Source of the DNA: Casp-actino8 sp046091365 | GTDB taxonomy: Bacteria; Actinomycetota; Acidimicrobiia; Acidimicrobiales; Ilumatobacteraceae | Direction: 5' to 3' | DNA: 64,000 nt | Assembly: GCA_046091365.1 (NCBI GenBank) | Contig: JBJTBM010000010.1 | Span: forward strand, 1-64,000 | Shown here: positions 59,462 through 64,000 of the stretch, one piece after another | Layout of the letters: each line of letters opens with the position of its first letter | Position numbering within the stretch: position 1 is the first letter of the stretch | Notes under the pieces: generated by a model | The model's database searches: none | What the model was told of the DNA's origin: nothing | The model's input: only the letters and a program-made list of their open reading frames with translations | Program-made: the position numbers and the translations under genes

Positions 59462-60702
59462 CCGCACTCTCCCCCGCGCGGCGAGCGATGTTGCTCTCGT
59501 TGGGCTTCCTGTTGGTGTTGTCGATCGTCCGCATCATCACCAACACCGACGACCTCACGAGTTCGGGCACCATCTCCTCCACGTTGCGCGTGGCCACTCC
59601 GATTCTGCTGGCCGGGTTGGCGGGACTGTGGGCCGAACGCGCCGGCATCGTGAACATCGGCATCGAGGGCATGATGATCGTCGGTTCGTGGCTCGGCGGC
59701 TTCGGAGCATGGAAATGGGGATCGTGGGCGGGCATCGGCCTTGCCCTGCTCGGCGGAGCGCTCGTCGGTCTGCTGCACGCCCTGGCCACGGTTCGATTCA
59801 ACGTGGACCATGTGGTGTCGGGCATCGCCATCAACATCCTCGCCGGTGGTGTCACCGAGTACCTGTCGATCATCGCCTTCAAGGGCAACGGGGGCGGAGA
59901 GAGCCAGTCGCCCAACGGCAAAGGCGGCTACGGCACGTTCGACCTGCCGTTCCTGAGCGGTGGGCACATCGGTGGCTGGAGGAGCCCCGACTTGTTGGGT
60001 TGGCTCGAGAAGAAACACGACATCCCGCTCATCCCCGACCTCGCGGCGTTCGGACGCGGCGTGTCGAGCGACGTGTACATCCCGACACTGGTGGCGTTGG
60101 CCATCGTGCCCCTCACGGCGTGGCTGCTGTGGCGCACCCGCTGGGGTTTGCGCCTGCGCTCGAGCGGCGAATCCCCCCGGGCCGGCGAGAGCCTCGGAGT
60201 GCCCGTCCTTCGCCTGCGCTACCAGGCGATGGCCATCAGCGGGGCACTGGCCGCCTTCGGCGGTGCGTACCTCTCGTGCGTCCTCACCAGCACCTACCGT
60301 CAGGGTCAGACCGGCGGGCGCGGGTTCATCGGATTGGCCACCACCATCTTCGGCAACTGGAACCCGGTGGGGGTTCTACGCGGCGCGATCTTGTTCGGAT
60401 TCCCGACCGCGCTCAAGTTCCGCGACGCCAAGAACGTTCCCGCTCTGCTGTTGGTCACCGCGATCGTGTTGACACTGGTGACCGCGTGGTTGTTCACCCG
60501 TGGCAAGTCGACGGCCGCGATCGGCACCGCGTTCGGTGCGGCCATCGCTTTGTTCACGTGGATCGTCGTCGACGAGGTTCCCTCGGAGTTCGTCGCCGCC
60601 ACTCCGTACATCGTGACGATCATCGTGCTGGCCGGCGCCCGCCAACAGTTGCGTCCCCCGGCCCACGCCGGACAGTCGTACCGACCCGGCGAGAATCACT
60701 GA
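59458..60702 (+). CDS. Nucleoside ABC transporter permease, second
   Basis: The 414-residue protein has a longer hydrophobic N-terminus and membrane segments such as RVATPILLAGLAGLWAERAGIVNIGIEGMMIVGSW and RYQAMAISGALAAFGGAYLSC. A hydrophilic loop of about 60 residues at 140-205 (GGGESQSPNGKGG) is larger than in the first permease. With the first it forms the channel. The ATG at 59458 overlaps the first permease stop. It converges on queF with a 12-base gap. Confidence 0.94.
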   Translation: MTALSPARRAMLLSLGFLLVLSIVRIITNTDDLTSSGTISSTLRVATPILLAGLAGLWAERAGIVNIGIEGMMIVGSWLGGFGAWKWGSWAGIGLALLGGALVGLLHALATVRFNVDHVVSGIAINILAGGVTEYLSIIAFKGNGGGESQSPNGKGGYGTFDLPFLSGGHIGGWRSPDLLGWLEKKHDIPLIPDLAAFGRGVSSDVYIPTLVALAIVPLTAWLLWRTRWGLRLRSSGESPRAGESLGVPVLRLRYQAMAISGALAAFGGAYLSCVLTSTYRQGQTGGRGFIGLATTIFGNWNPVGVLRGAILFGFPTALKFRDAKNVPALLLVTAIVLTLVTAWLFTRGKSTAAIGTAFGAAIALFTWIVVDEVPSEFVAATPYIVTIIVLAGARQQLRPPAHAGQSYRPGENH

Positions 60703-60714
60703 TTCAGCGAACGA

Positions 60715-61113
60715 CTAGAAATCGCCCATCTCGGCCACGGCGGACACTTCGATTCCGCCACGCGGGCGTTGGGTGAGGGTCACCCGCACTCCGACGGGCG
60801 ACGCGGTGACCATAATCTCACGGGCGATCTCGGCCGCCAGGGCCTCGGCGAACACTTCACGGTCACGGAAGCCCCACAGATAGAGCTTCAGACTCTTGGA
60901 CTCCACGCACCACTGCCCCGGTCGGTACTCGATCACGACCCGCGAGAGGTCTGGTTGACGCGTGACCGGGCACATCGAGGCCAACTCGTCGGTGGAGAAC
61001 GTCACGACACTCACGTCGGCGGGCGCCGGGAACACCTCGACATGCTCGATCGGCCCTCTCACCGTCGCCCCGAGAACCGTGAGCCGGGTGGTGATGTCGG
61101 TCGCGTCGTTCAT
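60715..61113 (-). CDS. queF: NADPH-dependent 7-cyano-7-deazaguanine reductase
   Basis: The 132-residue protein is a short (YkvM-type) QueF with the catalytic Cys48 in ASMCPVTRQPD, Asp55, and Glu71 in ESKSLKLYLWGFRDREVFAE. It reduces preQ0 to preQ1 in queuosine synthesis, in the cytoplasm. No queCDE genes are in the window. TACGCT ends 8 bases before its ATG. It is divergent from the PhyH gene with 70 bases between starts. Confidence 0.95.
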   Translation of the reverse strand: MNDATDITTRLTVLGATVRGPIEHVEVFPAPADVSVVTFSTDELASMCPVTRQPDLSRVVIEYRPGQWCVESKSLKLYLWGFRDREVFAEALAAEIAREIMVTASPVGVRVTLTQRPRGGIEVSAVAEMGDF

Positions 61114-61121
61114 GGCGCCAG

Positions 61122-61127
61122 AGCGTA
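61122..61127 (-). promoter_or_regulatory. Candidate leaderless -10 element (TACGCT) for queF
   Basis: TACGCT on the minus strand ends 8 bases before the ATG at 61113. Confidence 0.5.
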
Positions 61128-61171
61128 GGGGGCTTTGGTCCCGACCACACCGACGCGGTCGAAGCCGGTCC

Positions 61172-61177
61172 TAGAAT
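61172..61177 (+). promoter_or_regulatory. Candidate leaderless -10 element (TAGAAT) for the PhyH-add-upp operon
   Basis: TAGAAT ends 6 bases before the ATG at 61184. Confidence 0.55.
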
Positions 61178-61183
61178 CCCCAC

Positions 61184-62059
61184 ATGGGACAGGTCCTCAC
61201 CGAATCACAGATCGCTGATTACCACCGCGACGGATTCCTGGTTCTGCCGGGCTTCACCTCTCCCGCTTCGTGTCGGGCCTTGAAGGCCCGTGCCGAGGAA
61301 ATGCTGCGGGCCTTCGACCCCGAGTCGCATCGCAGTGTCTTCACCACCAACGAACAGAGTCGTCACGCCGACCGCGAGTTCATCGAATCCGCCAACGGCA
61401 TCCATTGCTTCTTCGAAGAGGAGGCCTTCGACGAGACCGGTCGCCTCCGGCAGGCCAAGGAGTTGAGCGTCAACAAGATCGGTCACGCCATGCACGATCT
61501 CGACGATGTGTTCGCCGAGTTCACCTACACCCCCGCCCTGGCCGGGGTCGCCGCCGATGTCGGCATGAGTGACGCGCTCGCGTTGCAGAGCATGTACATC
61601 TGCAAACAACCGCGGAGCGGAGGCGAGGTGGGATGTCACCAGGACGCCACGAAACTCTACACCGATCCCGTGACGGTCACCGGTTTCTGGTACGCGATCG
61701 AGGACGCCACCCTCGAGAACGGCTGTCTGTGGGCGCTGCCGGGTGGGCACCGCACGACCTTGCGCAAGAAATTCGTGCGTAACTCCGCCAATGATGGCGC
61801 CACCTTCGACGTTCTCGACGACTCACCGTTACCCGAGGTGCCGGGCGACCTGGTTCCACTCGAAGTGGAGGCCGGAACGATGGTGGTGCTACACGGGCTG
61901 CTACCGCATTGGAGCGACGTGAACCGCAGTGACAAGAGCCGCCACGCGTATTCCGTGCACTGCATCTCCGCCTCGGCCGAATACCCGTCATGGAACTGGT
62001 TGCAGCGTTCGTCCGAGATGCCCTTGCGCCGATTGAGCGACATGGCGGGCGCCAGATGA
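61184..62059 (+). CDS. Phytanoyl-CoA dioxygenase family protein (PhyH)
   Basis: The 291-residue protein has the PhyH 2-oxoglutarate/Fe(II) features: FLVLPGFTSPASCRALKARAEEM at the start, the iron-binding His152-x-Asp154 in CHQDAT, the distal His242 and the Arg253 that holds 2-oxoglutarate in HWSDVNRSDKSRHAY. It hydroxylates an unknown substrate. The stop overlaps the ATG of the adenosine deaminase gene (ATGA), so the two are translationally coupled. The start has TAGAAT 6 bases upstream. Confidence 0.9.
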   Translation: MGQVLTESQIADYHRDGFLVLPGFTSPASCRALKARAEEMLRAFDPESHRSVFTTNEQSRHADREFIESANGIHCFFEEEAFDETGRLRQAKELSVNKIGHAMHDLDDVFAEFTYTPALAGVAADVGMSDALALQSMYICKQPRSGGEVGCHQDATKLYTDPVTVTGFWYAIEDATLENGCLWALPGGHRTTLRKKFVRNSANDGATFDVLDDSPLPEVPGDLVPLEVEAGTMVVLHGLLPHWSDVNRSDKSRHAYSVHCISASAEYPSWNWLQRSSEMPLRRLSDMAGAR

Positions 62060-63138
62060 GTGAGGTCCTGAAGCGCGCACCCAAGGTCCTGTTGCACGAT
62101 CACCTCGACGGCGGACTCCGACCCGAGACCGTGATCGAACTGGCGGCCGAGTACGGCTATCGCGGTCTCCCCACCACCGACGTGGCTGATCTCTCCAAGT
62201 GGTTCCACCGTGGCGCCAAGCGCAACGACCTCGTCCTGTACCTGGAAACCTTCGCCCACACCGTGGGTGTCATGCAGGACAAGGACGCCATCGAGCGTGT
62301 GTCGTACGAATGTGCTCGCGACCTGGCCGCCGACGGCGTGGTGTACGCCGAGGTGCGCATGGCTCCCGAACTGTGCACCGAGAAGGGCCTCACCCTCGAC
62401 GAGGTGATGCAGGCCATCATGGACGGATTCGCTCGCGGTTCGAGCGGCACCGACCTCACCGTCTACGCCATCTGCTCGGCGATGCGCACGGCCCGACGCA
62501 GCCTGGAGATCGCCGAGCTGGCGGTGCGCTGGCGTGATCACGGCGTGGTCGGTTTCGACATCGCCGGAGCCGAGGCCGGTCATCCCCCGACCCGTCACCT
62601 CGAGGCCTTCAATCACGTTCAGCGCGAGAACTTCCACTCCACCATCCACGCCGGAGAGGCCTTCGGCTTACCGAGCATCTGGGAAGCGGTGCAGTTGTGT
62701 GGCGCCGAGCGCCTGGGGCACGGTGTGCGCATTGTGGACGACATCGCCGGTCCCGAGGGAGCCGAGGAGCTCGGACGCCTGGCGGCGTTCGTGCGTGACC
62801 GGCGCATCCCGCTCGAGCTCTGCCCCACCAGCAACGTCAACACCGGGGTCTGCGGATCGATCGCCGAACACCCGATCGGTCTCCTGCGCCGACTTCGCTT
62901 CCGGGTCACGGTCAACACCGACAACCGCCTGATGAGCGACACCAGCATGACCAAGGAGTTCCGTCAATTGGCCGAGGCTTTCGGATGGGGCCTCGACGAC
63001 TTCGAGTGGATGACCTTGAACGCCATGAAGAGCGCCTTCGCCCCCTTCCCCGAGCGACTTCGCATCATCAACGGCATGATCAAGCCCCGCTACGCGCTGC
63101 TGCGGGCGGAACTCGCCATGGGGACCCAGACCCGCTGA
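62056..63138 (+). CDS. add: Adenosine deaminase
   Basis: The 360-residue protein has the adenosine deaminase metal and substrate motifs in order: LLHDHLDGGLRPETV, FHSTIHAGEAFG, ERLGHGVRIV, ELCPTSNVNTG and VNTDNRLMSDTSMTKEF. It converts adenosine to inosine in the cytoplasm, likely after uptake by the BMP importer upstream. The ATG overlaps the PhyH stop as ATGA. It lies 17 bases before the upp gene. Confidence 0.96.
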   Translation: MSEVLKRAPKVLLHDHLDGGLRPETVIELAAEYGYRGLPTTDVADLSKWFHRGAKRNDLVLYLETFAHTVGVMQDKDAIERVSYECARDLAADGVVYAEVRMAPELCTEKGLTLDEVMQAIMDGFARGSSGTDLTVYAICSAMRTARRSLEIAELAVRWRDHGVVGFDIAGAEAGHPPTRHLEAFNHVQRENFHSTIHAGEAFGLPSIWEAVQLCGAERLGHGVRIVDDIAGPEGAEELGRLAAFVRDRRIPLELCPTSNVNTGVCGSIAEHPIGLLRRLRFRVTVNTDNRLMSDTSMTKEFRQLAEAFGWGLDDFEWMTLNAMKSAFAPFPERLRIINGMIKPRYALLRAELAMGTQTR

Positions 63139-63155
63139 TCGGCAAGAGTGGGACC

Positions 63156-63791
63156 ATGCCCGTCGAAGTACACGTCGTCGCCCACCCGCTGATCGCCGAT
63201 TCGCTCACGCGGATCCGCGATGTCTCCACACCGAACGCCCTCTTCCGACAGGAACTCGAGCGAGTCGGCATGCTGCTGTTGGCCGAGGCCACGCGCGACC
63301 TGCCCACCCACGACGTCACCGTGCAGACTCCTCTCACCACCACGACCGGCCGTACCTTGTCGAGTCAGCCCGTGGTCGTGCCGGTGTTGCGCGCCGGACT
63401 CGGGTTCGTCCACGCCGCCCAGGAATTGATGCCCAACGCCGACGTCGGGTTCGTTGGTATCAGTCGAGACGAGAAAACCTTCGCCCCCAGGCCCTATGTG
63501 AACAAACTGCCCGAGACCCTCACCGGGCGCACGTGTTTCGTACTCGACCCCATGCTCGCGACCGGCGGCTCGCTCGCGCACGCCTGCGAGATGCTGATGG
63601 AGCGCAATCCCACCGGTCCCATCACCGTCATCTGCGTGTTGGCGGCGCCTGAAGGCATCGAGTTCCTGCGCGGAACCGGACTCGATCTGCGCATCTACAC
63701 CGCGGCGATCGATGAACGGCTCAACGAGAACGCGTTCATAGTGCCCGGCCTCGGCGACGCTGGTGACCGCCAATTCGGCGCGCCCCACTGA
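63156..63791 (+). CDS. upp: Uracil phosphoribosyltransferase
   Basis: The 211-residue protein has VHVVAHPLIADSLTRIRDVSTPNALFRQEL at the start, LRAGLGFVHAAQELMPNADVGFVGISRDEKT and the PRPP-binding LDPMLATGGSLAHACEML, and ends GDAGDRQFGAPH. It makes UMP from uracil and PRPP. It follows add by 17 bases and completes a salvage operon with the PhyH gene. It converges on the gene at the right edge with a 6-base gap. Confidence 0.97.
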   Translation: MPVEVHVVAHPLIADSLTRIRDVSTPNALFRQELERVGMLLLAEATRDLPTHDVTVQTPLTTTTGRTLSSQPVVVPVLRAGLGFVHAAQELMPNADVGFVGISRDEKTFAPRPYVNKLPETLTGRTCFVLDPMLATGGSLAHACEMLMERNPTGPITVICVLAAPEGIEFLRGTGLDLRIYTAAIDERLNENAFIVPGLGDAGDRQFGAPH

Positions 63792-63797
63792 CGAGGA

Positions 63798-64000
63798 TCA
63801 CATCGGGGGGCCGCCCCAAGCGGGCACCCCACTCGAAGCGTCACCGAACAACGCTCCTTTGGCCCCGGCCAGATCGGCGACGGTCCACGGCTTGCCACCA
63901 GCTGTGATCGACGAGGCGATCTCGGCCGGACGCATGCGGTGCACCTGGTCGCCCAGGACGATGAAGGTCTGTGCGCTGATGTCGGAGGCGTGGTCGCTAG
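63798..64000 (-). CDS. SDR-like oxidoreductase, C-terminal end (gene continues past the window)
   Basis: A minus-strand frame runs from the right edge to a stop at 63798 and gives about 66 residues. The segment SDHASDISAQTFIVLGDQVHRMRP resembles the C-terminal loop of short-chain dehydrogenases, in which SDxAxxITGQ precedes the last strand. The rest, AEIASSITAGGKPWTVADLAGAKGALF, fits larger SDR proteins with a C-terminal extension. The NAD-binding part lies beyond the window, so the identity is tentative. Confidence 0.55.
   Translation of the reverse strand, partial: SDHASDISAQTFIVLGDQVHRMRPAEIASSITAGGKPWTVADLAGAKGALFGDASSGVPAWGGPPM

Overview
The window is 64 kb of high-GC, gene-dense chromosome from an actinomycete-like bacterium. 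An F420-type LLM oxidoreductase, a rhodanese-ThiF protein of MoeZ type, DUF501 next to Ppx, PduO-type adenosyltransferase, cobalamin-dependent MetH, an XdhC/CoxE/CoxG set and TANNNT -10 elements placed 6-8 nt before start codons all point to Actinomycetota. I lean to the Acidimicrobiia (Ilumatobacter-like), but that is inference. No phage, insertion sequence, CRISPR array, rRNA or tRNA was seen. No gene-free stretch exceeds about 110 bases, and genes average about 1 kb.

Layout. 1-2546: the end of folE, a Nudix hydrolase and a D-aminoacylase-type amidohydrolase. 2600-5814: a maturation cassette of the CO/xanthine dehydrogenase type (MoxR ATPase, vWA protein, two XdhC proteins) without its structural genes. 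5820-9070: an M24 peptidase and a ceramidase-like lipoprotein. 9075-14382 (minus strand): a lipoate/2-oxoacid dehydrogenase operon, lpd - E2 - fused lipB-lipA - pirin. 14491-20200: a small membrane-anchored protein, Kup, an SDR39U1-type epimerase, an FAD oxidoreductase, an SRPBCC protein and a nitroreductase. 20211-28555: the large subunit of a methylmalonyl-CoA mutase, RidA, class II aldolase, EamA transporter, MoeZ-like protein, sirtuin, leucyl aminopeptidase and cobalamin adenosyltransferase. 28667-36858: MetH, a YceI-domain protein, a heterodimeric ABC exporter and a 60-residue protein. 36862-42776: LLM oxidoreductase, thioesterase, amidase, MFS transporter and a family III CoA-transferase. 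42864-46493: three overlapping genes for pilin-like proteins, the middle one a fusion of a prepilin N-terminus to a von Willebrand A domain. 46503-52503: a membrane protein, a lipoprotein, an NlpC/P60 hydrolase, then MocA-like, CoxG, DUF501, Ppx and GNAT genes. 52614-55598: two crotonase-family proteins, a Nudix hydrolase and an unknown protein. 55678-63791: a BMP-type nucleoside ABC importer followed by QueF, a PhyH dioxygenase, adenosine deaminase and uracil phosphoribosyltransferase. The last 203 bases hold the C-terminus of an SDR-like protein.

How the genes fit together. Adenosine deaminase, uracil phosphoribosyltransferase and the BMP importer form a nucleoside uptake and salvage set. 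The cobalamin adenosyltransferase would serve the mutase, and MetH also uses cobalamin. The lipoate operon makes E2, the enzymes that lipoylate it, and E3. MocA-like and CoxG at 49 kb complement the CoxD/E/F-like genes at 3-6 kb, so maturation genes for a molybdenum hydroxylase sit in two places while the catalytic subunits lie outside the window.

Many starts are best explained by leaderless transcription: a TANNNT-type hexamer ends 6-8 nt before the start codon. I used that pattern to choose starts for several genes. The most unusual items are the modular vWA pilin cluster, the LipB-LipA fusion, and interleaved divergent leaderless promoters only 36 bp apart.
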